NCBI RefSeq assembly: GCF_015350805.1
Contig: NZ_JADKSG010000001.1
Location: forward strand, 1,054,001 to 1,118,000
DNA from: Herbiconiux sp. VKM Ac-1786
Lineage (GTDB): Bacteria; Actinomycetota; Actinomycetes; Actinomycetales; Microbacteriaceae
Direction of reading: 5' to 3'
Length of the DNA stretch: 64,000 bases
Under the pieces are notes generated by a model that saw only the letters and a program-made list of their open reading frames with translations, did no database searches and was not told the origin of the DNA. A program made the translations under genes and the position numbers. Shown here one piece after another: positions 7,709 to 15,119 of the stretch (the first letter of the stretch is position 1; the number at the start of each line of letters is the position of its first letter).

Positions 7709-8212
7709 ATGACGTCGACCCATGAAGTGACCATGCCGGAGACTACGGTGGCCGGCACTCGTTCTACCGTCTCTCTCGCGGACTTGCCGACGTTCTTCGC
7801 ATCCGCCTTTCAGCGTGCCCTGGGCGGCCTCACGCGCGCGGGGACGTTGCCGATCGGACCTCCGATCACGATCTACTTCCGGTCCTGCGCGGGTGGAATC
7901 GATCTCCTCGCCGGTTTCCCCGTGACGAAGTCACCGAGCGCTGAAGCCGCATTGACCTCCGTCACCGTGCCAGCGGGCCAGGCTGTCACGGCGGTGCACA
8001 AGGGTGGGTACGGCTCCCCCGGTAGCACCTACGCAGAAATCAGCGAATGGATGCACGCGCGGGAACTCGGCGAACCGGGAATCATGACCGAGCAATACCT
8101 GGTCGGCCCAGCTGACGACGCCGACTCATCAGCGTGGCGGACGCTCATCACGTACTACTTGGAACGCGCCACCCACCCGTCCCCTGTCGACTCGACAGGG
8201 GACGCGCCGTGA
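7709..8212 (+). CDS. GyrI-like small-molecule-binding protein
   Basis: 167 residues resembling the GyrI/AraC effector-binding fold: an IGPPITIYF strand, a middle LLAGFPVTKSPS, then VTVPAGQAVTAVHKGGYGSPGSTYAEI, and a final MTEQYLVGP acidic tail. Such stand-alone domains bind hydrophobic small molecules or act as hydrolases. The start at 7709 follows GGAGAACC. It lies 42 nt upstream of the DUF1345 gene, and the two may be co-transcribed. No DosR-like box is close. Confidence 0.8.
   Translation: MTSTHEVTMPETTVAGTRSTVSLADLPTFFASAFQRALGGLTRAGTLPIGPPITIYFRSCAGGIDLLAGFPVTKSPSAEAALTSVTVPAGQAVTAVHKGGYGSPGSTYAEISEWMHARELGEPGIMTEQYLVGPADDADSSAWRTLITYYLERATHPSPVDSTGDAP
8179..8203. repeat. 25-bp perfect palindrome at end of GyrI-like gene
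   Basis: GTCCCCTGTCGA at 8179-8190 is mirrored by TCGACAGGGGAC at 8192-8203 around one central base. It covers the last codons of the upstream gene. It may be a terminator stem without a U-tract or a protein-binding site. Confidence 0.6.
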
Positions 8213-8254
8213 AAGCGTTCGCCGACAACGGAGGTGAGCGGGCTCTGACGCATC

Positions 8255-8944
8255 ATGAAATCTGAGACAGATCATCGCACCGCGAGACACCGTCCCGAGC
8301 AGGGATTCGACGGCATCTGGCATCACGCCGGATTCCGTGTCGCTGTCATGTTCGTGGTGTTCGTGCTTTTGGGGTGGACGGTCGGGATGTCGGGGTCGTG
8401 GCTGCTGGCGCCCGCTCTCGGCTGGATCGGGGCCGCAATGACCTTCGTCATCTGGGTGCGGGTGTCCGTGCTTCGGCTCGGTTCCGCCGACACCGCCATG
8501 CACGCCACGCGCGAGGATCCGACTCAGCCGGTCGCGCAGACGCTCATCATCCTCGCCAGTCTCGCCAGTTTCGGGTCCCTCGCGCTGCTGCTTACCGAGT
8601 CGCGGGCCGCGGGAGGTATCGCCCAATTCGGGCTCGCTGCTGCCGCCGTGGCCACGGTGGCCACCTCCTGGATACTGGTCCAGGTGCTGTTCACGCTGCG
8701 ATACGCAGCGCTGTATTACCGCTCGGGCGGTAAGGGAGTCGACTTCAACCAGGAGGACAGGCCCCGCTACCTCGACTTCGCCTATCTTGCGTTCACGATC
8801 GGTATGACCTATCAGGTCTCCGACACCCCCCTGACGAGTTCAGTGCTGCGTCGGGAAGTCCTGCGTCATGCCCTGCTGTCGTTCTTATTCGGTGTCGGTG
8901 TTCTCGCATCCGCTGTGAATCTCGTTGCCAGCCTCGCCCGCTGA
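8255..8944 (+). CDS. DUF1345 membrane protein
   Basis: 229 residues with four to five transmembrane helices and the DUF1345 signatures (FTLRYAALYY; DFAYLAFTIGMTYQVSDT). It is an integral inner-membrane protein of unknown role, often found near stress or potassium-related genes. Its 3' end overlaps the convergent NUDIX gene by 60 nt. Confidence 0.88.
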   Translation: MKSETDHRTARHRPEQGFDGIWHHAGFRVAVMFVVFVLLGWTVGMSGSWLLAPALGWIGAAMTFVIWVRVSVLRLGSADTAMHATREDPTQPVAQTLIILASLASFGSLALLLTESRAAGGIAQFGLAAAAVATVATSWILVQVLFTLRYAALYYRSGGKGVDFNQEDRPRYLDFAYLAFTIGMTYQVSDTPLTSSVLRREVLRHALLSFLFGVGVLASAVNLVASLAR

Positions 8945-9424
8945 CGCTCGGCGACCTGCAGAGTGTGAGTTGAGGCGGCGCACGGCGTCGAGAATCGGCA
9001 GCTGCCCCAGCACCAGCTTCGAGCCCGCCGCATCGAGGTCGAACCAACGAGCATCGTCGATCTCGGGAAACGTCTGCACCCGCCCCGACCTGGGAGGCCA
9101 CTCGAGCTCGAACGTGCCAGGTGACGTCACAGGTGGTAGCTCCTCCACGTCGGCGACGAAAGCGATGATGAGCTTCCCGGACGGCTGGCGGAACTCGCCG
9201 AGTGGTTCGAGTGGGGCCGCGATCGGGTTCCCGGTCTCTTCAAGGAACTCCCGCCGGGCCGCGTCCAGAGCGTCCTCATCGCCTTCGATCAGGCCCTTGA
9301 CGATCGACCAGGATCGGTCCTTCCGCGCCCAGAAAGGGCCGCCCATGTGGCCGAGATACACCTCGGTGTTCCGGCGTCGCCGATACGGCAGGATCCCGGC
9401 ACTGCGCGTCGTGCGATCTCTCAT
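8885..9424 (-). CDS. NUDIX hydrolase
   Basis: 179 residues. The Nudix box is complete (G-LIEGDEDALDAA-REFLEETG). The N-terminal TRSAGILPYRRR and WSIVKG resemble the family that acts on nucleotide or dinucleotide polyphosphates. A metal-dependent pyrophosphohydrolase in the cytoplasm is expected; the substrate is unknown. A DosR-like box lies 35 nt upstream and is shared with the divergent hsp20. Confidence 0.93.
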   Translation of the reverse strand: MRDRTTRSAGILPYRRRRNTEVYLGHMGGPFWARKDRSWSIVKGLIEGDEDALDAARREFLEETGNPIAAPLEPLGEFRQPSGKLIIAFVADVEELPPVTSPGTFELEWPPRSGRVQTFPEIDDARWFDLDAAGSKLVLGQLPILDAVRRLNSHSAGRRASAGEAGNEIHSGCENTDTE

Positions 9425-9459
9425 CCCTCGACCTTCCCGGCCGGCGTGGTCCGACCTAT

Positions 9460-9473
9460 GGGACCTTGGTCAA
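9460..9473. promoter_or_regulatory. DosR-like box between NUDIX and hsp20
   Basis: GGGACCTTGGTCAA. It sits 35 nt from the NUDIX ATG (9424) and 66 nt from the hsp20 ATG (9540), so it could serve both directions. Confidence 0.78.
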
Positions 9474-9539
9474 TGATGCGCCTCGCCCGTGAATCTACAG
9501 TCGCAGGTACACCGAACATCCGATGTCAAAGGAGCCATC

Positions 9540-10040
9540 ATGGCACGCAATCTCGTCCGCTTCGATCCGTTCGCCGAGCTCACCGCGCTGCAGAAGCAGT
9601 TCTTCTCCGACGGGCCCTTCTCCAGCCCGCGCACGGCGACACTGCCGACGACCGACGTGTACACCGAGGACGACAATCAGCTGACCGTCGAGGCCCACCT
9701 GCCGAACTTCGCCGAGGACGACGTCACCGTGAACATCGATCAGGGTGCCCTCGTGATCCAGGCCGAGAAGCACCTTCGTGAAGAGGACGCGAAGAAGAAG
9801 TACGTCGTGCGGGAAAGCAGCACGAGCTTCTACCGCCGCATCGATCTGCCGGAGCAGGCCGACGACGACCAGGTGCAGGCCACGTTCGACAACGGCGTCC
9901 TGAAGGTCACCGTCCCCTTCCGCCAGCTGCCGTCTCCGAAGAAGGTCGCGATCACGACCTCGACGAGAGCGCCGCACGAGGCAGTACCGGCAGCGCCCGA
10001 GTCGGCGCCGCAGTCAGTGAACTCCGCGAACGCCGGCTGA
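9540..10040 (+). CDS. Hsp20/alpha-crystallin small heat-shock protein
   Basis: 166 residues. The alpha-crystallin domain spans about 35-130 (PTTDVYTEDDNQLTVEAHLPNF ... FDNGVLKVTVP), the GVLKVTVPF end being the usual signature. A Pro/Ala-rich tail follows. It is an ATP-independent holdase, equivalent in role to HspX/Acr of the mycobacterial DosR regulon. Two nucleotides separate its stop from the next USP gene, so they form one transcript behind the box at 9460. Confidence 0.95.
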   Translation: MARNLVRFDPFAELTALQKQFFSDGPFSSPRTATLPTTDVYTEDDNQLTVEAHLPNFAEDDVTVNIDQGALVIQAEKHLREEDAKKKYVVRESSTSFYRRIDLPEQADDDQVQATFDNGVLKVTVPFRQLPSPKKVAITTSTRAPHEAVPAAPESAPQSVNSANAG

Positions 10041-10042
10041 CC

Positions 10043-10885
10043 GTGTTCGACCGGATCGTCATCGGGTGGACCGACTCCCCCTCGGCCCATGCCGCCTCGT
10101 CCTGGGCGGTCGCCCGCGCAGGCTCGACCCCCATCACCCTGGTGAGTGTGGTCGGCGGGCACGAAACCGGCACCGACTACCTCAGCGCCACATCCCCGGA
10201 GGCTGCCACGCGGGTGCGGCTCATGGAGACTGCGGAAGCCTTCCGAGACACCCATCCCGCTGCGTCGATCTCAACCGAGGTCGTGCGGGGCTCCACGATC
10301 GGCGAGCTCCTCTCCGCCTCGTCGCCGCAATCGCTGCTGGTCGTCGGCGGAACACCCGGTGCACGGAAGCCGGGACCGTTCGGGTGGTCTATCGGCGCGC
10401 GGCTCGCCGCCGCGGACAAGCCGGGAACCGTCGCTGTCATCCCAACAGATTCCACGACGCCGCAGCGTGAAGGGGTCGTGGTCGGATACGACGGCTCGCT
10501 GGCCTCTAGTCGCGTACTCGAGCTCGCCTTCGCCGAGGCACTTGCCACACACCAAGAGGTGCGCCTTGTCCACGCCTGGACCGCGCCCCTGGAGTGGCAG
10601 GACGTCTATGCGCCCGACCTCGGCCTCGGGGACTCCCTCGAGGCCCTCCACCAGGGCGTGCTGCACACCGGAGTCGCCCGCGCCGGGCACATCCCGGGAC
10701 TGGCCGCCCGCGGATCCCTCGTCTATGGGGCGCCGGCACCCGCGATCGTGGACGCGGCGCAATCCGCGTCCGAGGTCGTGATCGGCAACCACGGCAATCA
10801 CGGGCTGCGCCGCATCCTGCTGGGCTCGGTAAGCCACGCGGTCGTGCGCGCCCTCGTGGCACCGACCATCATCGTCCGGGCATGA
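10043..10885 (+). CDS. Universal stress protein, two USP domains
   Basis: 280 residues from a GTG start directly after hsp20. Domain 1 begins FDRIVIGWTDSPSAHAA. Domain 2 begins EGVVVGYDGSLASSR and ends VVIGNHGNHGLRRILLGSVSHAV, a G-(2x)-G-(9x)-G-S/T type ATP motif. It overlaps the next gene by ATGA. Confidence 0.95.
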   Translation: MFDRIVIGWTDSPSAHAASSWAVARAGSTPITLVSVVGGHETGTDYLSATSPEAATRVRLMETAEAFRDTHPAASISTEVVRGSTIGELLSASSPQSLLVVGGTPGARKPGPFGWSIGARLAAADKPGTVAVIPTDSTTPQREGVVVGYDGSLASSRVLELAFAEALATHQEVRLVHAWTAPLEWQDVYAPDLGLGDSLEALHQGVLHTGVARAGHIPGLAARGSLVYGAPAPAIVDAAQSASEVVIGNHGNHGLRRILLGSVSHAVVRALVAPTIIVRA

Positions 10886-11895
10886 GCACGATTCCGTCGC
10901 CGGAGTCGGAGGCCTGGGTCACCACCGGCGACGGCGCGATTGCCCGAGCCGTGCGGCACGTGGTCGAGCCCGAAGGTGATGAGGTTCTCGTGAATGTGCT
11001 CGCCTGCGGGGTCTGTCGCACCGACCTTCACATCGTCGACAGCGAACTGCCCAGGCACCGCGCCGAGGTGGTGCCCGGCCACCAGATCGTCGGACGCGTG
11101 ACCGCAACCGGCCCCGGCGTGCAACGGACACGCACCGGAGAGCTGGTCGGCATCGCGTGGCTGCGTGAGACATGCGGGGTCTGCGATTACTGCACCGCGG
11201 GGCGGGAGAACCTCTGCGACCAGGCCCGGTTCACCGGCTACGACGCCGACGGCGGCTTCGCCCGTCACGCCATTGCACGGGAACCGTTCATCTACCATCT
11301 CCCATCGGATGCCGACCCCGTGTCCACCGCCCCCTTGCTGTGCGCCGGCATCATCGGCTACCGGGCACTGCGGCGTGCCGCCCTTCCGCCCGGGGGTCAC
11401 CTCGGCCTCTACGGGTTCGGATCCAGCGCCCACATCACCGCGGCTCTCGCTCTCGCCTCAGGCGCATCGGTTTCGGCAATGACCCGAGGAGAACACAACA
11501 GACACCTCGCCGAGACCATGGACCTCGCATTCGTCGGCAACGAAGACGCATCCCCGCTGTCTCCCCTCGACTCGGCGATCATCTTCGCACCAGCCGGCGA
11601 CCTCGTGCCGGGCGCGCTGCGCGCTACCGCGCCCGGAGGCACCGTGGTCATCGCCGGCATCCACCTCACCGACATCCCCGCTCTCAACTACGGCGAGCAC
11701 CTCTTCCGGGAGAAGAACCTTCGTAGCGTCACCGCGAACACCCGAAACGACGGCCGAGAGTTTCTGCGGATAGCCGCCGCACTCCGCATCGCACCCTCAA
11801 TCACCCGGTACGCCTTCGATGACATCCCTGGCGCCCTCGACGACCTCCGCTCCGGAAGGGCATCCGGTTCCCTCGTCATCGACACGACGGGCTGA
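10882..11895 (+). CDS. Zinc-dependent alcohol dehydrogenase
   Basis: 337 residues. It has the catalytic zinc region CGVCRTDLHIVDSEL ... PGHQIVGRV and structural-zinc cysteines in CGVCDYCTAGRENLC. A Rossmann segment LGLYGFGSSAH follows, slightly unlike the usual GxGGxG. It is a cytoplasmic medium-chain NAD(P)-linked alcohol/aldehyde oxidoreductase. It starts within the stop of the USP gene (ATGA), making hsp20-usp-adh one operon under the box at 9460. Confidence 0.93.
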   Translation: MSTIPSPESEAWVTTGDGAIARAVRHVVEPEGDEVLVNVLACGVCRTDLHIVDSELPRHRAEVVPGHQIVGRVTATGPGVQRTRTGELVGIAWLRETCGVCDYCTAGRENLCDQARFTGYDADGGFARHAIAREPFIYHLPSDADPVSTAPLLCAGIIGYRALRRAALPPGGHLGLYGFGSSAHITAALALASGASVSAMTRGEHNRHLAETMDLAFVGNEDASPLSPLDSAIIFAPAGDLVPGALRATAPGGTVVIAGIHLTDIPALNYGEHLFREKNLRSVTANTRNDGREFLRIAAALRIAPSITRYAFDDIPGALDDLRSGRASGSLVIDTTG

Positions 11896-11919
11896 ACCGG
11901 AGCACCGCCGTCAACTGAG

Positions 11920-12387
11920 CTAGGGCTTCCACACCATCAGGATCACCACGCCGACCAGAAGCACGGCGACTACTCCTGATCCGACGGTCACCGCGAGGCG
12001 GCCGGCGACAGCAGTCACACCCGCCGCGCCGCCGTCATCGACCGCGGCGGTACCGGCGTCGCCGTCCCGTGCGGCGCGCCTCAGCGCGGGCACCACGACG
12101 AGCAGACTGGCTGCGACCGCGATCAGGTACAGCACGATGGAGGCCATCACCCACGGTGTGGTGATCGACAGCTCGTATTTCGGGTCGGCCAGACCGACGA
12201 GAGCGAAGCCGAGCAGGAAGACGATCAGCGACAGATAGCTGAAGATGGCCGTCGACCGGGCGAGGGCGGCGACCTGGTGGCCGTTCCCGGCCCGTGCCGC
12301 TCGCAGGGCTGACATGGGGAGGATGGCCATAGGTCCGACGATGAAGACGGCGCCGACCACGTGCAGGATCGAGATGACAGTTTCCAT
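11920..12387 (-). CDS. Four-helix membrane protein (DUF2269-like)
   Basis: 155 residues with four predicted transmembrane helices (ILHVVGAVFIVGPMAILPM, AIFSYLSLIVFLLGFALVGL, WVMASIVLYLIAVAASLLVVVPAL, VGSGVVAVLLVGVVILMVW). The arrangement and HVVGAVFIVGPMA opening are like DUF2269 proteins. The ATG at 12387 is chosen because the box ends 34 nt upstream, as in other island genes. Role unknown. Confidence 0.8.
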   Translation of the reverse strand: METVISILHVVGAVFIVGPMAILPMSALRAARAGNGHQVAALARSTAIFSYLSLIVFLLGFALVGLADPKYELSITTPWVMASIVLYLIAVAASLLVVVPALRRAARDGDAGTAAVDDGGAAGVTAVAGRLAVTVGSGVVAVLLVGVVILMVWKP

Positions 12388-12421
12388 GACCCGAACGTAC
12401 TGAACACCACCAAATGTCGAT

Positions 12422-12435
12422 GGGACCAAGGACCA
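12422..12435 (-). promoter_or_regulatory. DosR-like box before membrane protein
   Basis: GGGACCAAGGACCA. The right arm is degenerate. It lies 34 nt from the ATG at 12387. Confidence 0.65.
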
Positions 12436-12551
12436 TCGCCCGTGGCTACGTTCAGGACAGATTCGGAGCGCAGCCATCCGTCATGACAAGCCAGACGATG
12501 GGACAGCTCTCGGTGCTGTCGCGCCCACGGTGGTTGTGCCGCTCGAGTGCA

Positions 12552-12929
12552 TCACTCTGCCTGCTGCGCCCGCTGCTTGAGGTCTTCCTGCCGGCTGGGC
12601 ACAACGAGCACGGGGCACGTCGCAAGGTGCACGCACTGCTCGCTGACCGAGCCGAGCATCAGGGCGGTGAAGCCGCCGCGCCCGCGAGATCCCACGACCA
12701 GCATCCTGGCCTTTCTCGCGATCCCCAGCAGGGTCTCGGCGGGTTGCCCGAGCACCGCCCGGTACTCGATCTCCACGGTGGGGTGTTTGTCATGGAATGG
12801 GCGGACGTGGCGGATGAGTGATCTCCGCTCGCGGGAGCTAACCTCGCCCAAGGGCAGCACGGAGCCACCCTCGGAACCGTCGTGGCCCACGACGATTGTT
12901 TCGGATGAGGCCTCCTCCGGCGGTGTCAT
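12552..12929 (-). CDS. Universal stress protein with internal deletion
   Basis: 125 residues. The start of a USP domain (TIVVGHDGSEGG) jumps to SVLPLGEVSSRERRSL and then continues with a normal C-terminal half (ARMLVVGSRGRGGFTALMLGSVSEQCV ... CPVLVVP). Compared with single-domain USPs (about 140-170 residues) it lacks roughly 35-40 residues covering helix 1 and strand 2. It may be non-functional or a shortened nucleotide-binding variant. It overlaps the upstream BON gene by ATGA. Confidence 0.75.
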   Translation of the reverse strand: MTPPEEASSETIVVGHDGSEGGSVLPLGEVSSRERRSLIRHVRPFHDKHPTVEIEYRAVLGQPAETLLGIARKARMLVVGSRGRGGFTALMLGSVSEQCVHLATCPVLVVPSRQEDLKQRAQQAE

Positions 12930-13609
12930 TGCAGGTCGGGGATGACGCGGATGTCGTTGTGGACGTCCTTGACAGCTGGATGCTTCCACACCGCCTGTTC
13001 CGCATCGTGCTTCTGCTGCGCGGTGGAGACGATCCCGCCGAGATACACGTCACCCTGCTGGATATGTACGCTCATCTTGGACACGTCCAAGGATCCCTGC
13101 CGGCGGAGCGCTTCGAGTAGCTGCTCCTGGAAGTCGGCTGGGTAGGGGCGGGCCATCAGGATGATGCGGTTCTCAACCGCCCGAACGTGCGCGAGTGTGC
13201 TGACGAGCTTTTCGGCCGCCCTGCGCTGGTAGTTGTATTCGACGTTGCCGCTCAGGATGACCTGGCCGTCGGTGACCTCTGCTCTGACTTTCTCGTAGGG
13301 CTGTTCGTTGAGCCAGGAAAGCACCGCGGTGATGCGTTTGGCGATCTCGATGTCACTGAACCGCACTCCGGGCTCCCCGGTGACCAGGATCTCGTCGACG
13401 ACGCTGACGACTCCCGCGACCTTCTGTGCCGCCTTCACGGCGATGTAGCGCTCGGAGAGGGTGTCGACCTCTCCCCCGAGAACCACGACCCCGTCTGAAA
13501 CGGCGACGCCGATCCGCGCTTCGTCGAGGTTCGGGGTGTATTCGAGTTCGGCCATCACCGCCTGCTGAACAGCACGGTCGGTGTCGTGCACGGGAGCGGT
13601 GAGTGCCAT
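12926..13609 (-). CDS. Triple BON-domain protein
   Basis: 227 residues with three BON domains: about 12-80 (IGVAVSDGVVVLGGEVDTLSER ... VVSVVDEILV), 88-155 (VRAEVTDGQVILSGNVEYNYQRR ... VRAVENRIIL) and 160-225 (MSVHIQQGDVYLGGIVSTAQQ ... VKDVHNDIRV). There is no signal peptide, so it is probably cytosolic. It is the first gene of a two-gene operon with the USP at 12552. The box at 13673 lies 63 nt upstream. Confidence 0.92.
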   Translation of the reverse strand: MALTAPVHDTDRAVQQAVMAELEYTPNLDEARIGVAVSDGVVVLGGEVDTLSERYIAVKAAQKVAGVVSVVDEILVTGEPGVRFSDIEIAKRITAVLSWLNEQPYEKVRAEVTDGQVILSGNVEYNYQRRAAEKLVSTLAHVRAVENRIILMARPYPADFQEQLLEALRRQGSLDVSKMSVHIQQGDVYLGGIVSTAQQKHDAEQAVWKHPAVKDVHNDIRVIPDLQ

Positions 13610-13672
13610 GGTGTCCTCCGGATCGTGGCCGTTCGGTCGACATCAGGCTACGAAACGGATGCGTCCCGAAGA

Positions 13673-13686
13673 GGGACTAAAGCCAC
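13673..13686. promoter_or_regulatory. DosR-like box between BON and metallo-hydrolase genes
   Basis: GGGACTAAAGCCAC, 63 nt from the BON start (13609) and 59 nt from the metallo-hydrolase start (13746). Its near-central position suggests control of both divergent units. Confidence 0.7.
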
Positions 13687-13745
13687 TCGCTCGAAAGCCC
13701 GATCGCGGGAGTGTGGGAAACAGTTCGATCAGACGGAGGCGCGCG

Positions 13746-15119
13746 ATGACATCAAGGATGAGCTTTCTCGGTGCAACCGACACCGTCACCGGATCCCGAT
13801 ATCTCATCGACGGCGGCGGGCAGCGCACTCTGGTGGACTGCGGACTGTTTCAGGGCGTGAAGACCATTCGGGACAGGAACCGTTCCCCGCTGCCGGTGGC
13901 ACCGGATTCGATCGACGCGGTACTCCTCACCCACGCCCATCTCGACCACTCCGGTTACCTCCCCGCACTCGTTCGTGACGGCTTCACCGGCCCGATCTAC
14001 GCCACATCGGGAACGGCCGAGTTGTGCGAGATTCTCCTGCCCGACAGCGGGTACCTCCTCGAGCAGGAGGCCGCGCATGCGGCGTCCCATCACTTCTCTT
14101 CTCACAGCCGGCCGACACCGATTTACACCGCGGCCGACGCCACCGCATGTCTCAGTCGATTCCGAACCGTCGAATTCGATGTGCCCGTCCAGTTGTCGGG
14201 CACATCGTCGGCGACGTTCGTTCCCGCGGGGCACATCTTGGGCGCCTCGCAGATTCGGGTGACCGAGGACTCGTATTCTGTGCACTTCACCGGCGATCTC
14301 GGGCGTGGCGGCGATCCCTTGATGCGCGCACCACGAGACCTCGAGCCATCGGACGTCCTCGTCACGGAATCCACGTATGGCGACCGCGTCCACTCGGACG
14401 ATGATCCCGAAGCGGTACTGGGAGATCTGATCCGTCGGGTGGCCGGAAAGGGCGGTGTCGTCCTCATTCCGGCGTTCGCCGTCGGACGGACGGAGACGAT
14501 CCTGCTGCATCTGTCCCGACTGCGTGATCGTGGCGAGATCCCGGACGTGCCGATCTACCTGAACAGCCCGATGGCCATCAACGCGGCCCGCATCTACGAG
14601 CGCCATCCCGACGAACACCGCCTGGATCGGGCTGAGGTCGAGCGCATGTACGACATCGCCCACCCGGTCCGCTCCGTGGACGCATCGAAGCTCCTGAATC
14701 TCCGGGGCGGACCGATGATCATCATCTCCGCCAGTGGAATGCTCACCGGTGGAAGGATCCTCCACCACATCGAGGCCTACGGATCGGATTCGCACAATGC
14801 GATCGTCCTCACCGGGTTCCAAGCCACCGGGACCCGAGGTGCAGCGCTGACATCAGGGGCGCGCACCTTACGGATCTTCGGACAGGACGTGCCAATCCGT
14901 GCCGAAGTGCTCGACCTCGACAACCTCTCTGCCCACGCCGATGCCGACGAACTGCTCGCATGGATGGCACGCACTTCTACGCCCCCCGCCATGACCTACG
15001 TCACGCACGGCGAGCCGAGGGCGTCCGACAGCCTCAGGGCACGCATCAAGCGCGAACTAGGCTGGCGGGTGCGCGTTCCGGAACCAGGCGAGACCGTCGA
15101 CCTGGGCGCTCCGCAGTGA
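13746..15119 (+). CDS. Metallo-beta-lactamase/beta-CASP/RMMBL hydrolase
   Basis: 457 residues. The MBL core carries the HAHLDHSGYLP metal motif and later VPAGHILGAS and HFTGDLGRG. The beta-CASP insert has VLIPAFAVGRTETIL and ISASGMLTGGR, and the C-terminal RMMBL part has LSAHADADELLAW and VTHGE. This is the CPSF/Ysh1-like family, usually a single-strand RNA nuclease. It is predicted to process or degrade RNA during dormancy. The GTGA overlap with the P-type ATPase gene indicates translational coupling. Confidence 0.92.
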   Translation: MTSRMSFLGATDTVTGSRYLIDGGGQRTLVDCGLFQGVKTIRDRNRSPLPVAPDSIDAVLLTHAHLDHSGYLPALVRDGFTGPIYATSGTAELCEILLPDSGYLLEQEAAHAASHHFSSHSRPTPIYTAADATACLSRFRTVEFDVPVQLSGTSSATFVPAGHILGASQIRVTEDSYSVHFTGDLGRGGDPLMRAPRDLEPSDVLVTESTYGDRVHSDDDPEAVLGDLIRRVAGKGGVVLIPAFAVGRTETILLHLSRLRDRGEIPDVPIYLNSPMAINAARIYERHPDEHRLDRAEVERMYDIAHPVRSVDASKLLNLRGGPMIIISASGMLTGGRILHHIEAYGSDSHNAIVLTGFQATGTRGAALTSGARTLRIFGQDVPIRAEVLDLDNLSAHADADELLAWMARTSTPPAMTYVTHGEPRASDSLRARIKRELGWRVRVPEPGETVDLGAPQ

